From a virus, in the IMG/VR virus record IMGVR_UViG_3300028025_003270, positions 1-36,269 of that record: 36,269 bases of DNA; one strand, 5' to 3'. The translations under genes and the position numbers were made by a program. Below the pieces are notes generated by a model. That model was given only the letters and a program-made list of their open reading frames with translations. It made no database searches and was not told the DNA's origin. Of the stretch, positions 7,791-17,091 are shown piece by piece. The first letter of the stretch is position 1, and every line of letters begins with the position of its first letter.

Positions 7791-8105
7791 ATGGCTGGCG
7801 TTCTTCTTGGTAATGTGGTCTTCGTGACTGCCGTGACCGTCAACTATGACGCGAACGTCACAGTCACCAATACCACACAGGAATCAAACGTCACCGTCCC
7901 CGGCGTTAGGCTGGGTGACTTCGTGATGGTTTGCAAGCCTTCGCACTCCACGGGTATCGGCATCGTCAACGCTCGCGTCAGCGCAGCCGATACCGTGGCG
8001 CTTACTTACGGGAACTTCACCGCATCCGCAGTGAATCCTCCCGCTGAAAACTATCTGTTCTGCGTCATCCGACCTGACTCGGTGACCGGAATTTCTCAAG
8101 CATAA
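7791..8105 (+). CDS. Small capsid-adjacent protein (104 aa)
   Basis: 104 residues, all-beta in character (VVFVTAVTVNYDANVTVTNT and similar), with no membrane helix. GGGGTGA precedes the ATG at 7791. The position right after the coat gene and the strong ribosome-binding site suggest a highly expressed decoration or stabilising protein. No specific family is recognised. Confidence 0.6.
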   Translation: MAGVLLGNVVFVTAVTVNYDANVTVTNTTQESNVTVPGVRLGDFVMVCKPSHSTGIGIVNARVSAADTVALTYGNFTASAVNPPAENYLFCVIRPDSVTGISQA

Positions 8106-8115
8106 GGAGTAAATC

Positions 8116-8514
8116 ATGCCCGGATTCCCTAACGGTGGCGGCGGTTACCAACTTGGTGACGGCAACCTCACTGATATCACGTTCTTCACGCAAGGCCCGC
8201 AAGCTGCATACACCGCAGCCGCAGCCCCGCTGCTGGCGTCTGACCTCGCTGGTGGTCTGATCACCTACAACGCGGCAGGCGCAAACAACCTGCAACTGCC
8301 GACTGTAGCCAACCTTGAGGTTCTTGCGTCTAGCGTTCCCAATAACGGCGCATTCGACTTCTCAGTCGCTTCGCTGGGTGCTGGCACTGGCACGCTGACC
8401 ACTAACACTGGTTGGACGCTGGTCGGTTCGATGGCTGTCGCCACTAACGTGTCGGGCCTGTTCCGCGCACGCAAGACCGGCGACCTTGCTTGGACGCTGT
8501 ATCGGTTGTCTTGA
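8116..8514 (+). CDS. Putative capsid decoration or minor structural protein (132 aa)
   Basis: 132 residues. Gly/Ala-rich start (MPGFPNGGGGYQLGDGN), then beta-rich sequence ending ARKTGDLAWTLYRLS. AAGGAG precedes ATG 8116. It is the last gene before a strong terminator, so it would be transcribed at coat-protein level. The function is inferred from context only. Confidence 0.6.
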   Translation: MPGFPNGGGGYQLGDGNLTDITFFTQGPQAAYTAAAAPLLASDLAGGLITYNAAGANNLQLPTVANLEVLASSVPNNGAFDFSVASLGAGTGTLTTNTGWTLVGSMAVATNVSGLFRARKTGDLAWTLYRLS

Positions 8515-8535
8515 TTGCCTAAACCGCAATGGAGA

Positions 8536-8558
8536 GGGGGCAGCGATGCCCCCTTTTT
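8536..8558 (+). terminator. Rho-independent terminator after the capsid genes
   Basis: GGGGGCA(8536-8542), loop GCGA, TGCCCCC(8547-8553), then TTTTT(8554-8558). A 7-bp GC-rich perfect stem with a tetraloop and U-tract is a textbook intrinsic terminator on the + strand. It separates the capsid genes from the tail genes, so the two groups can be expressed at different levels. Confidence 0.88.
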
Positions 8559-8561
8559 CAC

Positions 8562-8720
8562 ATGGTTATATACCTTCGACATCAAGTACACGGCACCAAG
8601 GTCGCCATCTCAACTGCGGAAGCAGAACAAGATGAGCGAAACGGTTGGGAGCGGTATAATCCCGAGGAGCCACTGAAGCGTAAGCGGCGCAAGGAGCCTG
8701 AGCATGACGACCGCAACTGA
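8562..8720 (+). CDS. Small basic/acidic unknown protein (52 aa)
   Basis: 52 residues if begun at ATG 8562, just after the terminator; an upstream in-frame ATG at 8529 would put the terminator inside the gene and is less likely. It reads MVIYLRHQVHGTKVAISTAE and then a charged tail ending in Lys/Arg and Glu/Asp clusters. It overlaps the following gene by 17 bases, with the next start's ribosome-binding site inside it. No family is recognised. Confidence 0.55.
   Translation: MVIYLRHQVHGTKVAISTAEAEQDERNGWERYNPEEPLKRKRRKEPEHDDRN
8655..8660 (+). promoter_or_regulatory. Possible -10 element (TATAAT) for the tail operon
   Basis: A perfect TATAAT lies about 45 bases before the connector gene and about 100 bases after the capsid terminator. 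No convincing -35 hexamer is seen 16-18 bases upstream, so this is a weak call. Its interest is that a promoter here would restart transcription downstream of the terminator. Confidence 0.25.
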
Positions 8721-9414
8721 CCAAATCTATGGCGCATTGCGACTAATCGGTCAGCTTGCCGAAGGTGAAACGCCTTCTGCTGCCACCGCTAACGACGCGC
8801 TGGTGGCGCTGAATCAGATGATCGACTCTTGGAACACCGAGAGGCTGTCGATCTTCTCCACGCAAGATCAAGTGTTCACATGGCCTGCGGGGGTGCGCAA
8901 CCGCACACTGGGGCCGCTGGGTGACTTCGTAGGTAACCGTCCGGTGTTACTGGACGACTCGACGTACTTCCGCGATCCGGCGACCAATGTGTCGTATGGC
9001 ATCAAGCAGATCAACCAGCAGCAGTACGACGGCATTGCCGTCAAGACGGTGACCAGCACCTATCCGCAGATCATGTGGATCAACATGGACATGCCGCATA
9101 TCGACATGTATGTCTATCCGGTGCCGATCCGCGACCTAGAGTGGCACTTCATTTCGGTCACTGAGCTTACGCAGCCCGCCAACCTGTCCACCACGCTGTC
9201 ATTCCCGCCAGGATACCTGCGGGCGTTCCGGTACGGTCTTGCGTGCGAGCTTGCGGCTGAGTTTGGCGTTGAGCCTTCTCCGACGGTGCGGCGCATCGCT
9301 GACATCAGCAAGCGCAACATCAAGCGCATCAACAACCCGAACGACCTCATGGCGCTGCCGTACAGCATGACCGGCACGCGCCAACGCTTTAACGTCTACG
9401 CAGGCAACTACTGA
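8704..9414 (+). CDS. Head-to-tail adaptor, P22 gp4-like tail accessory factor
   Basis: 236 residues. The N-terminal AATANDALVALNQMIDSWNTE pattern and the helical C-terminus with YLRAFRYGLACELAAEFGVE match phage connector proteins of the P22 gp4 (packaged DNA stabilisation) group. These form the first ring under the portal. P22 gp4 is 166 aa; this longer form with an inserted middle is common in related phages. It is followed with TGATG overlap by the gp10-like gene, which is the expected binding partner. Confidence 0.78.
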   Translation: MTTATDQIYGALRLIGQLAEGETPSAATANDALVALNQMIDSWNTERLSIFSTQDQVFTWPAGVRNRTLGPLGDFVGNRPVLLDDSTYFRDPATNVSYGIKQINQQQYDGIAVKTVTSTYPQIMWINMDMPHIDMYVYPVPIRDLEWHFISVTELTQPANLSTTLSFPPGYLRAFRYGLACELAAEFGVEPSPTVRRIADISKRNIKRINNPNDLMALPYSMTGTRQRFNVYAGNY

Positions 9415-10943
9415 TGAAGACGCCCATCCTTGGGGCAAGCTATGTGGCCCGCAGCGTCAACGCTGCGGACAACCGCATGGTCAACTTGTTCCCCGAAGCT
9501 GTCCCCGAGGGTGGGAAAGAAGCAGGGTTTCTGAACCGCGCCCCCGGCCTGCGGTTGCTTGCCACCGTGGGCACCGGCCCCGTGCGGGGCATGTGGTATC
9601 ACAACGGTTACCTGTATGCGGTATCCGGCACGCAGCTATACAAAGTCACCCCGACTTACACCTATATCGCGCTCGGTACGGTTGCGGGCACTGGGCCTGT
9701 CAGCATGTCTGACAACGGCACGCAGATTTTCATTGCTGCGGGAACCGCCGGAAGCTACATCTACAACACCGGCACCAACGTGTTTGGCCCGATCACCGAC
9801 CCCGATTTTGAAGGGGCGCTGCAAGTCGGGTTCTTGGACGGCTACTTTGTCTACATCCAGCCCAACTCGCAAAGCGTTTGGGTGACAAGCCTACTCGACG
9901 GCACCTCGATTGACCCGTTGGACTTTGCCAGCGCAGAAGGCTCGCCCGACAACTTGGTCGGCATGATCATCGACCACCGCGAGGTTTGGCTATTCGGGCA
10001 GAACTCGGTCGAGGTTTGGTACAACGCTGGCGACCCCGATTTTCCGCTCACCCGCATCCAAGGCGCGTTTAACGAGATCGGTTGCGCGGCTACCTTCTCG
10101 ATTGCCAAGATGGACAACAGTCTGTTTTGGCTCGGCGCAGATGTGCGCGGTCAAGGGGTGGTGTACCGCGCTAACGGCTACTCAGGGCAGCGTGTTAGCA
10201 CGCACGCTGTTGAGTGGCAGATTCAGCAGTACAGCACCATCTCGGACGCGATTGGCTACACCTATCAGCAGGAAGGTCACTTCTTTTACGTCCTGACGTT
10301 CCCCTCCGCAAATAAGACTTGGGTGCTGGATATCACCACAAACTCTTGGCATGAGAGGGCAGCTTACAACGGAGCCACTGGTGAGTTTCTTCGCCACCGC
10401 AGCAACTGTCAGGCTACGTTCAACAATGAAGTGGTGGTCGGGGATTACGACAACGGCAACCTTTACGCATTCGATCTTGACGTATATGCGGACAATGGAA
10501 TTTCGCAGCGTTGGTTGCGATCCTGGCGTGCGATCTCTCCCGGCGACAATGATCTGAAGCGCACCGCGCACCACTCGCTGACGCTTGATTGCGAGGCGGG
10601 CGTTGGACTGGAAGGCGCAGAAGTCTATATCACCTTGCTGGCTGAAACTGAGGCAACCATCACAACCGAAAGCGGTCTTGATCTGCTGCTTGCGTACACC
10701 CCCGGCGTACAGGGGTCTGAGTCCGAGGTCATGCTGCGCTGGTCAGACGATGGCGGGCACACATGGTCGAACGAGCATTGGCGCTCGATGGGTAAGATCG
10801 GTCAGTACGGATACCGGACGATATGGCGCAGGCTCGGCATGACCGTCAAGCTGCGCGACCGTGTGTACGAGTTGTCGGGCACTGACCCGGTAAAGATCGT
10901 GATCGTTGGCGCGCACATCGACGCAAGCCCGACCAATGCCTAA
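9414..10943 (+). CDS. Packaged-DNA stabilisation/tail hub protein, P22 gp10-like
   Basis: 509 residues. The opening (SYVARSVNAADNRMVNLFPE) and repeated beta-propeller-like segments are characteristic of P22 gp10. Examples are GMWYHNGYLYAVSGTQLYKV, EVWLFGQNSVEVWYNAGDP and FFYVLTFPSANKTWVLDITT. P22 gp10 (472 aa) is the hexameric hub that plugs the portal channel below gp4 and holds the tailspikes. The position directly after the gp4-like gene agrees. The start at ATG 9414 overlaps the preceding stop. Confidence 0.85.
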   Translation: MKTPILGASYVARSVNAADNRMVNLFPEAVPEGGKEAGFLNRAPGLRLLATVGTGPVRGMWYHNGYLYAVSGTQLYKVTPTYTYIALGTVAGTGPVSMSDNGTQIFIAAGTAGSYIYNTGTNVFGPITDPDFEGALQVGFLDGYFVYIQPNSQSVWVTSLLDGTSIDPLDFASAEGSPDNLVGMIIDHREVWLFGQNSVEVWYNAGDPDFPLTRIQGAFNEIGCAATFSIAKMDNSLFWLGADVRGQGVVYRANGYSGQRVSTHAVEWQIQQYSTISDAIGYTYQQEGHFFYVLTFPSANKTWVLDITTNSWHERAAYNGATGEFLRHRSNCQATFNNEVVVGDYDNGNLYAFDLDVYADNGISQRWLRSWRAISPGDNDLKRTAHHSLTLDCEAGVGLEGAEVYITLLAETEATITTESGLDLLLAYTPGVQGSESEVMLRWSDDGGHTWSNEHWRSMGKIGQYGYRTIWRRLGMTVKLRDRVYELSGTDPVKIVIVGAHIDASPTNA

Positions 10944-11679
10944 CCCGACCACGCTCATTACTCCGCCGCGAGTCGCGTTCCTTGACCCGCGCTCAGGGTT
11001 CATATCGCGGGAGTGGTATCAGTTCTTCCTGACGCTGTTCCGGCTTACTGGCGGCGGGGCTAACTCCGCTTCGATAACCGATCTGCAACTCGGCCCGCCA
11101 ATTCAGCAAGCCCTTGCAGAAGACAACGTGCTGCCGCTGGCAAGCACTGAACTGCAAGCGCAGATATCCGCGTTGACCAATCAGGTCGAGGCTCTTGCGC
11201 TGGTGCCACCGTACCCCGAGCCTGTGGGGCTGCACTACGCATCGTTCTCCGATACGACGACGCAGACCGCTGCCGCGATCAATACGGCATACGCGATCAC
11301 GCTGAACACCACCGACATTGCGGAGGGTGTACGTCGCGGCACCCCTACGTCCCGAATCATTGTCAACGACGCCGGAACGTACAACTTCCAGTTCTCGCTG
11401 CAAGCTACGACTACTTCAGCGGCCAGCCACTTCATGTATGTATGGGCGCGGGTTAATGGTGTCGATGTCCCTAACTCCGCAACCCGCGTAGAATTCAAGG
11501 GTGCGGGCAACGATCAAGTTCTCGCGTGGAACTTTGTTCTGCGGATGGCTGCGGATGACTATTTCGAGTTGATGTGGAGCGTGACCGACACCGGCATCAG
11601 CATCATATCGTTGCCGACCATCGCGCCTGCTCCCGCAATCCCCTCGATCATTCTTACAGTTTGTGAGGTCACGATATGA
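10936..11679 (+). CDS. Tail-associated structural protein (247 aa)
   Basis: 247 residues from ATG 10936, which overlaps the end of the gp10-like gene; an earlier ATG at 10906 is possible but lies deep inside that gene. The opening (PPRVAFLDPRSGFISREWYQ, then FFLTLFRLTGGG) is a conserved start that I recall from small tail proteins in many short-tailed phages. A beta-rich domain follows, and a C-terminal module (NDAGTYNFQFSLQATTTSAA) resembles C1q/TNF-like jelly rolls used at fiber tips. It is probably a tail needle, fiber or fiber adaptor. It overlaps the tailspike gene by ATGA. Confidence 0.65.
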   Translation: MPNPTTLITPPRVAFLDPRSGFISREWYQFFLTLFRLTGGGANSASITDLQLGPPIQQALAEDNVLPLASTELQAQISALTNQVEALALVPPYPEPVGLHYASFSDTTTQTAAAINTAYAITLNTTDIAEGVRRGTPTSRIIVNDAGTYNFQFSLQATTTSAASHFMYVWARVNGVDVPNSATRVEFKGAGNDQVLAWNFVLRMAADDYFELMWSVTDTGISIISLPTIAPAPAIPSIILTVCEVTI

Positions 11680-13256
11680 CCATATCCCTGTCCTTGCTGG
11701 CCGGTAGCGGCTGGCAGTTTTTCGACAACAGCGGCGACGTACTGACCGGGGGACTGCTGTACAGCTACGCGGCAGGCACAACCACCCCCGCCACCACCTA
11801 CACCAGCGTCACTGGGCTGACTGCCAACAGCAACCCGATTGTGCTGGACGCAGCGGGGCGCGTGCCGAATCAAATTTGGCTGACTGACGGGATTGGGTAC
11901 AAGTTCCGGCTGGAGAACTCGGTCGGCACGCAGATCGGCACTTGGGACAACATCACATCACAGGACACCGGCTCGACGGGTTTGTCCGCGTCTGCCATCA
12001 GCTACACCGCTGCGGGTAGCTCCACCGTTCGCACGGTACAGGCAAAGCTGCAAGAGTCGGTCAGCGTCAAGGACTTCGGTGCTGTAGGCGACGGGGTGGC
12101 TAACGATGCAGCGGCCATTCAGAACGCACTTAACTCGGGGGCCAAGTCGGTTCACATCCCTGATGGGGTGTACTTAGTCCAGTCCACGCTGACGATTCCA
12201 ACCAATGTGTGTGTCTACGGCGACTCGAAATACTCTACGCAGATCAAGAAAGGTTTCAACGGCGACCTGATCGCGTTTGGCGAAGGCGCGCAGATGCACC
12301 GGCTGTACCTTGAAGGTCAAGGTGCTACCTACACTGGGCGCGGCGTTGTCATCTCGGGCGCAAATGGCAGACAGGTCATCACCGAGTGCAAGATCATAGA
12401 CTTCGCAGGGTTTTGCATCGAGTTTGAACTGACCGGCTCAGGGTCGCAGTCATCGTTTTCCGACCTGTTGATTTCCCGCTACAACGGTTCTGCCGCAGGT
12501 AACTACGCGGTAAAGGTGCAAGACGCTCCCGAGTTGAGCGCCAAGCCCCGCAAGTTCCAGCAAATTGAGACAGGCGGTGCCAAGTTCATTGCGGTGGGTG
12601 GTTGCAACGACCTGTTCATTTCGGATTCGTTCTGCGGCGAGATTCTGCTGTCCGATGACTCCCGTGCGTTCCTGTGCACTAACACGCGAGTCGGCGTCAA
12701 CGAAACCGCGATGGACATTCGCGGCAAGGGTGTCACTTTCACCGGATGCGCGTTTGCTCCGAGTCTGACGATTGTGCTAGGCACGGTGCCGGTGTCGATT
12801 GAAGGGTGCTACTTCAACGGCACGGTGACCGACAACACCGTCAACAAAGAAAACCTCATCAGCGCGCCTTCAGTCGCGTTCACGCCGACATGGACTGCCA
12901 GTAGCGTCAACCCCACAATCGGGGACGGCACGCTGCGCGGATGGTACGCACGATCGGGGTCTATAGTGACCGCGACGTATGAGGTCATTATGGGCAGCAC
13001 AACAACCTTTGGCACCGGCACCTATGCGTTCTCGCTGCCGCGCATGTCCGCTAGTCCATCAGTGCATGTGGGGGCTGCGTATGGCACCGACGCTAGTGCC
13101 AGCGGCGCTGCCACTATGGGGGTTGCGCAACAACTGTCAGGAAGTCCCGGCACTATTCGATTGCAATCTACTGGCTCGGCCATTTGGAGTCCTACTGTCC
13201 CGATCACTTGGGCTTCCGGCGATGTGATCCGCTTTACCGTCACCTACGGAATCTAA
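11676..13256 (+). CDS. Tailspike with pectate-lyase-type beta-helix
   Basis: 526 residues. The N-terminal ~110 residues (GSGWQFFDNSGDVLTGGLLY and onward) look like a particle-binding head domain. SVKDFGAVGDGVANDAAAIQ at about 130-149 is the hallmark of the Pectate_lyase_3/glycosyl hydrolase 28-like beta-helix in tailspikes and depolymerases. Irregular beta-helix coils follow to about residue 400. A separate beta-rich C-terminal domain (LRGWYARSGSIVTATYEVIM) resembles trimerisation tips. It would bind and perhaps cleave host surface polysaccharide; catalytic residues cannot be assigned by eye. GAGGT precedes the start. Confidence 0.85.
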   Translation: MTISLSLLAGSGWQFFDNSGDVLTGGLLYSYAAGTTTPATTYTSVTGLTANSNPIVLDAAGRVPNQIWLTDGIGYKFRLENSVGTQIGTWDNITSQDTGSTGLSASAISYTAAGSSTVRTVQAKLQESVSVKDFGAVGDGVANDAAAIQNALNSGAKSVHIPDGVYLVQSTLTIPTNVCVYGDSKYSTQIKKGFNGDLIAFGEGAQMHRLYLEGQGATYTGRGVVISGANGRQVITECKIIDFAGFCIEFELTGSGSQSSFSDLLISRYNGSAAGNYAVKVQDAPELSAKPRKFQQIETGGAKFIAVGGCNDLFISDSFCGEILLSDDSRAFLCTNTRVGVNETAMDIRGKGVTFTGCAFAPSLTIVLGTVPVSIEGCYFNGTVTDNTVNKENLISAPSVAFTPTWTASSVNPTIGDGTLRGWYARSGSIVTATYEVIMGSTTTFGTGTYAFSLPRMSASPSVHVGAAYGTDASASGAATMGVAQQLSGSPGTIRLQSTGSAIWSPTVPITWASGDVIRFTVTYGI

Positions 13257-13259
13257 ACT

Positions 13260-14201
13260 ATGTCCGGCGTAAAAATCTCCGATCTGCCAGCAGCAACTAC
13301 ACCGCTGACTGGCGCAGAACTAATTCCGGTTGTTCAGAGCGGCGTCACATCTCGCGCAACGCTTACAGAAGTTGTTACCGAATTAGCACCCGCGCCTGCT
13401 GTTGCACTAGGTAATCTGCTGATTTCTCCGCTTTATGCGGCATCTAAGTATGCTTGGGTTCAATACCTTAATGCGGGAGGAGCGAACCCATTTCCGACCA
13501 CTAATGTTCCAGCAACTGGAACTAACGGGCAGTCGATCAGCTACTTCATGACCAGCAACATGGGTCTGAATGATGTCACCAATACCACAGCGGCCCTTTC
13601 AGCGTTTACAACGGTCGCCAATGGCTGGCCCCTTGTGGCGACACTGAACCAGTGGGTGTTTGTTCCTTTGATGTTTGACGAGACAACCACGGTCACCTAC
13701 ATCGGAACCACCGCGTTCCAAACCAGCACTTCGAAATTCGGGCAGTTGCGGATGCAGATATTCGCCTGTGACGCCACAACCCTCGCCCCCTCCACGATGC
13801 TTAGGGACTGCGGGGTCGGAACCTTGGCGTCCCTAGCAGGGCCGGGAAGCGATCCTCCAGTCGGCACGGTTATCTTCGTGTCCACAGGTGGTGGCTTCAC
13901 CTTCACAGCGGGAACCCAGTATTTCATTGCGGTCTGCTACGGGAACAGTGATGGGACTACCACAACCGGCATCGCTTATCAGATTGGGCAGATGACCCCC
14001 GGCGCAAACTCGTCGCGTCTGTGGACTACGGCGAACTACCTTCCTTCCGCCGGTTCAGTTCTGCAACAACTTGCCGCATTTTGGGTAGGAACATCCGGCC
14101 CAGTACAGCACACTGTAGCGTTGGGAAATAACCCAGCATGTACCAATGTGGTCAGTTGGGCATCCCCGCACGTACTTCCTCATCTTTATTTCTCGACATG
14201 A
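13260..14201 (+). CDS. Putative tail fiber/receptor-binding accessory protein
   Basis: 313 residues. The start, KISDLPAATTPLTGAELIPV, is a recurring N-terminal module of phage tail fiber proteins. The remainder is beta-rich, with aromatic segments (GGGFTFTAGTQYFIAVCYGN) typical of a carbohydrate-binding or tip domain. It lies immediately after the tailspike, 3 bases downstream. A role in receptor binding is inferred from the N-terminal module and position. Confidence 0.65.
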   Translation: MSGVKISDLPAATTPLTGAELIPVVQSGVTSRATLTEVVTELAPAPAVALGNLLISPLYAASKYAWVQYLNAGGANPFPTTNVPATGTNGQSISYFMTSNMGLNDVTNTTAALSAFTTVANGWPLVATLNQWVFVPLMFDETTTVTYIGTTAFQTSTSKFGQLRMQIFACDATTLAPSTMLRDCGVGTLASLAGPGSDPPVGTVIFVSTGGGFTFTAGTQYFIAVCYGNSDGTTTTGIAYQIGQMTPGANSSRLWTTANYLPSAGSVLQQLAAFWVGTSGPVQHTVALGNNPACTNVVSWASPHVLPHLYFST

Positions 14202-14235
14202 GGAACCCTATGCAATTTCATGACCTGAGACAGCC

Positions 14236-14571
14236 ATGACAGTCACCGTCAAAGTTCTTGTACCGGCAAAGATTGTCGAGGCGACACAGACGACGCAGTA
14301 CACCGCGACGAATGTGACTACGATCATCGACAAGTTCACCGCCACCAACTACAGCGCCACCGCTGCTACGTTGAGCGTCAACCTAGTGACAAACGCGGAC
14401 ACCGCAGGCAATCAGAACCTGATCGTCAAGACCAAGACGCTGCAACCAGCGGAAACGTACACGTTCCCCGAACTGGTCGGTCAGGTCTTGTCCACAAGCG
14501 GGTTCATTTCGACCATCGCAGGCACCGCAAGCGCAATCAACATGCGGGTGAGCGGGCGGGAGATTTCGTGA
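14236..14571 (+). CDS. Small beta-rich structural protein (111 aa)
   Basis: 111 residues. Thr/Val/Ala-rich alternating pattern (KIVEATQTTQYTATNVTTII and so on) and GREIS C-terminus. No membrane segment or catalytic motif. I recall similar small proteins among late genes of other short-tailed phages, but no role is established. It overlaps the next gene by 4 bases (GTGA). Confidence 0.55.
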   Translation: MTVTVKVLVPAKIVEATQTTQYTATNVTTIIDKFTATNYSATAATLSVNLVTNADTAGNQNLIVKTKTLQPAETYTFPELVGQVLSTSGFISTIAGTASAINMRVSGREIS

Positions 14572-14999
14572 ACTTAGCCGAGCTTCCGCAGCAAGTCAGC
14601 AAGGATCAGATCGATGAGTTGCATCGGCACATGTTGTCGATGCCCCAGGCTGAGTTGCAAACGGAGCACCATTTCTCCCCCGGCATGTACATGCGCAAGG
14701 TGTTCCGGCCTGCGGGTACGCTGATTGTCGGCAAAGTCCACAAAGCACCGCACTTCTTTTTGTGCGCCGCTGGGGAGATAATTGCGTGGACTGAGGACGG
14801 CATGAAGCACCTCATGCCAGGAGATGTTGTCGAATCTCAGCCGGGGACAAAGCGGGTCACGCTTGCGGTTACCGATGCGGTTGGAATCACGATCCATAGA
14901 ACGGATAACACCGACTTGGATGAAATTGAAGCAGAACTGATCGAACCTGACGACACTGCGCTGTTCGATGCCAGCAACAAGCTGAAGGAGTTGACATGA
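14568..14999 (+). CDS. Cupin-like small protein
   Basis: 143 residues, GTG start at 14568 overlapping the preceding TGA. The middle reads FRPAGTLIVGKVHKAPHFFL, then CAAGEIIAWTEDGMKHLMPGD, the beta-barrel pattern of a single cupin domain with a conserved Gly and a PGD turn. The metal-binding His/Glu set is incomplete to the eye. Cupin-like proteins occur in phage structural regions with unknown roles. It is coupled to the gp7-like gene (ATGA). Confidence 0.6.
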   Translation: MNLAELPQQVSKDQIDELHRHMLSMPQAELQTEHHFSPGMYMRKVFRPAGTLIVGKVHKAPHFFLCAAGEIIAWTEDGMKHLMPGDVVESQPGTKRVTLAVTDAVGITIHRTDNTDLDEIEAELIEPDDTALFDASNKLKELT

Positions 15000-15745
15000 C
15001 TTGGGTTGCAGTAGCGATTGGTGGTAGTGCGGTAGTTGGCGCGTTCTCTTCTAGAAGTGCTTCCAAGAGGCAGGAACGATCTGCCCGCGAGGGGCAGGCC
15101 ATGCAGGAGCGCATGTTCAATAAGCAGAACGAGCTTAATGAACCGTTTCGGCAAGCGGGCATCACTGGTCAAAACCGCTACATGGAACTGATGGGGTTGG
15201 GCGGCAACACTGGCGCGGAGGGTTACGGTAGGTACGCCCGCGACTTCGGGATGTCGGATTTTGAAAAAGACCCCGGCTATGACTTTCGGCTGACTGAGGG
15301 TCTAAAGGCACTCGACAGGCAAGCGGCTGCGCGAGGTGGAATGATCTCCGGCAAGGCACTTAAAGCGGCGGGGCGCTACGGGCAGGACTACGCATCGAAC
15401 GAGTTTGGCAATGCCTTCAATCGCTATCAGGTCAACCGGTCGAACCAGTTGAACCCGCTGGCCTCGCTGGCGGGCATGGGGCAGACCGCCACAAACACTA
15501 TGTCAAACGCTGCTGGTCAGTTTGGCGACCGATTCAGCGCGGGCGCTGCGGACATTGGTAACGCGCAAGCAGCGGGGCGCATGGGTATGGCTAATGCGCT
15601 TGCTGGGGGCGTTGGGCAGGGCATCAACTACTATCAGAACAGTCGCATGATGGACTTGTACGGGCAGCGTAATAGAATGCTTGGCGGGGGCGCAAGCGCA
15701 ACCCCGACCATGATCGACGCGGTTGATTACTCCAGGATCGGCTGA
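14996..15745 (+). CDS. DNA ejection/internal virion protein, P22 gp7-like
   Basis: 249 residues. The N-terminus has a hydrophobic Gly/Ala segment (WVAVAIGGSAVVGAF) and then RSASKRQERSAREGQAMQER. The middle shows the YARDFGMSDFEKDPGYDFRL motif seen in gp7-type transfer proteins, and the Gly/Ala/Asn-rich C-terminal half is typical of proteins released into the host envelope during ejection. P22 gp7 is 229 aa. Two further ejection-type genes follow it in the P22 order. Confidence 0.78.
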   Translation: MTWVAVAIGGSAVVGAFSSRSASKRQERSAREGQAMQERMFNKQNELNEPFRQAGITGQNRYMELMGLGGNTGAEGYGRYARDFGMSDFEKDPGYDFRLTEGLKALDRQAAARGGMISGKALKAAGRYGQDYASNEFGNAFNRYQVNRSNQLNPLASLAGMGQTATNTMSNAAGQFGDRFSAGAADIGNAQAAGRMGMANALAGGVGQGINYYQNSRMMDLYGQRNRMLGGGASATPTMIDAVDYSRIG

Positions 15746-15750
15746 CCATT

Positions 15751-17091
15751 ATGCCCATCAATCCGAACATCGCATTGGGGTTTCAAGCACCTCAAATCGA
15801 ATCTCCGATCAATGCCATGGCTCGCATGGCGCAACTGGAGGCTGCAAATCAGGAGAGCCAGCTTAACGCACTGCGTGCAAGAGGCATGGAAACTGAGATG
15901 CGGGAAGCGGAGAACTGGCGTAATGCGTTGCGGGGTGGCGGCGACTACACCGACCCCGAAGTGCAGCGCAATCTGCTGGCGGCGAACCCTGCTAGGGCGA
16001 CCGATCTTATCGCAAAGGTATACCAAAGCAAGAAAGACGCTGCCGAAATCCGAAGCAAAGATATCGATGCAGCGGATAAAACTCTCGGCATGTACCGCTC
16101 AATGCTGCCGGGAATTCAAACTCCGCAAGAAATGGCCGAGTGGTACAAGCATCAGTACGATAACCCACTACTCGCAAGCACACCTGTTCGCGCTCACTCG
16201 CTAGAATCCAAAATTGCAGGCATTCCTGCCGACCCCGCCAAGTTTGCCCAGTTCAAGGCACAGGTCGAGATGGGCATGGATAAATGGCTTGACAGGAATC
16301 GCGGTATTGCAACGGTTCCGGGTGGGGCAATTCAGTCTGCATTTGATTTTGGTAAGCAGACGCCTCCGATTACAGAGCCAAGACCGCAAGGGCCGACCGT
16401 GGGCACCACAGCAGGTTCCCCCGGCAGTCCTACTCAGGCGTATCGAATTACTACTGGCCCAGACGGGAAATTACAAGTTGACACCGCGCCGATAGGTGGG
16501 ACTGAAAAACCCACAGAGGCTGAAACTCTAGATGTCAGAGAAATAGCCGCAAGAGACAAGGCATACATTCCCGCTAAAACCGCAGTGTCCGCGTATGAAA
16601 CAAAAGTCGCGGAGTATGTAAAAGACCTTAGACGATTGGCAGCGCACCCCGGCCTACCCGCGATAGCAGGGCCGCTCGACGCGCGGACGCCAACATTCTT
16701 CCCGCAAAGCGTTCAGGCAGAAACTCTGCTAAAGAAAATTTTAGGGACTGATATTCTTAGCACAATCGAAAATGCAAAGAGTGCAAGTCCAACTGGCGCT
16801 AGTCCTCTTGGGCAAGTGACCAATAGCGACCGAGATTTGTATAAAGACACCACAGGGCTTAGTCAATCTTTAGACCCTGCCTCCCTTAAAGCGGAGCTAT
16901 TGAATAAAGCAACCGCCATTGAAGCTCACGCAAAAAGAATTCGCGGCGCGTTTAACGAAACGTATGAGTACAAGACCTCTCCCGGCGCTGGTAAAGGCAA
17001 GTCTGCTGGCCCTAAAGCGGGAGATGTAGTAGACGGGTATCTCTTCAAAGGCGGCGACCCCGGCAAAAAAGATAACTGGGAGAAGCGGTAA
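15751..17091 (+). CDS. Internal virion/ejection protein, P22 gp20-like position
   Basis: 446 residues, mainly helical and charged (MARMAQLEAANQESQLNALR near the start). The C-terminal part carries Gly/Lys-rich linkers and a GDVVDGYLFKGGDPGKKDNW tail. The length is close to P22 gp20 (471 aa), and it sits between the gp7-like and gp16-like genes. Detailed sequence similarity to gp20 cannot be judged by eye, so the call rests on order and composition. It is coupled to the next gene by TAATG. Confidence 0.65.
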   Translation: MPINPNIALGFQAPQIESPINAMARMAQLEAANQESQLNALRARGMETEMREAENWRNALRGGGDYTDPEVQRNLLAANPARATDLIAKVYQSKKDAAEIRSKDIDAADKTLGMYRSMLPGIQTPQEMAEWYKHQYDNPLLASTPVRAHSLESKIAGIPADPAKFAQFKAQVEMGMDKWLDRNRGIATVPGGAIQSAFDFGKQTPPITEPRPQGPTVGTTAGSPGSPTQAYRITTGPDGKLQVDTAPIGGTEKPTEAETLDVREIAARDKAYIPAKTAVSAYETKVAEYVKDLRRLAAHPGLPAIAGPLDARTPTFFPQSVQAETLLKKILGTDILSTIENAKSASPTGASPLGQVTNSDRDLYKDTTGLSQSLDPASLKAELLNKATAIEAHAKRIRGAFNETYEYKTSPGAGKGKSAGPKAGDVVDGYLFKGGDPGKKDNWEKR

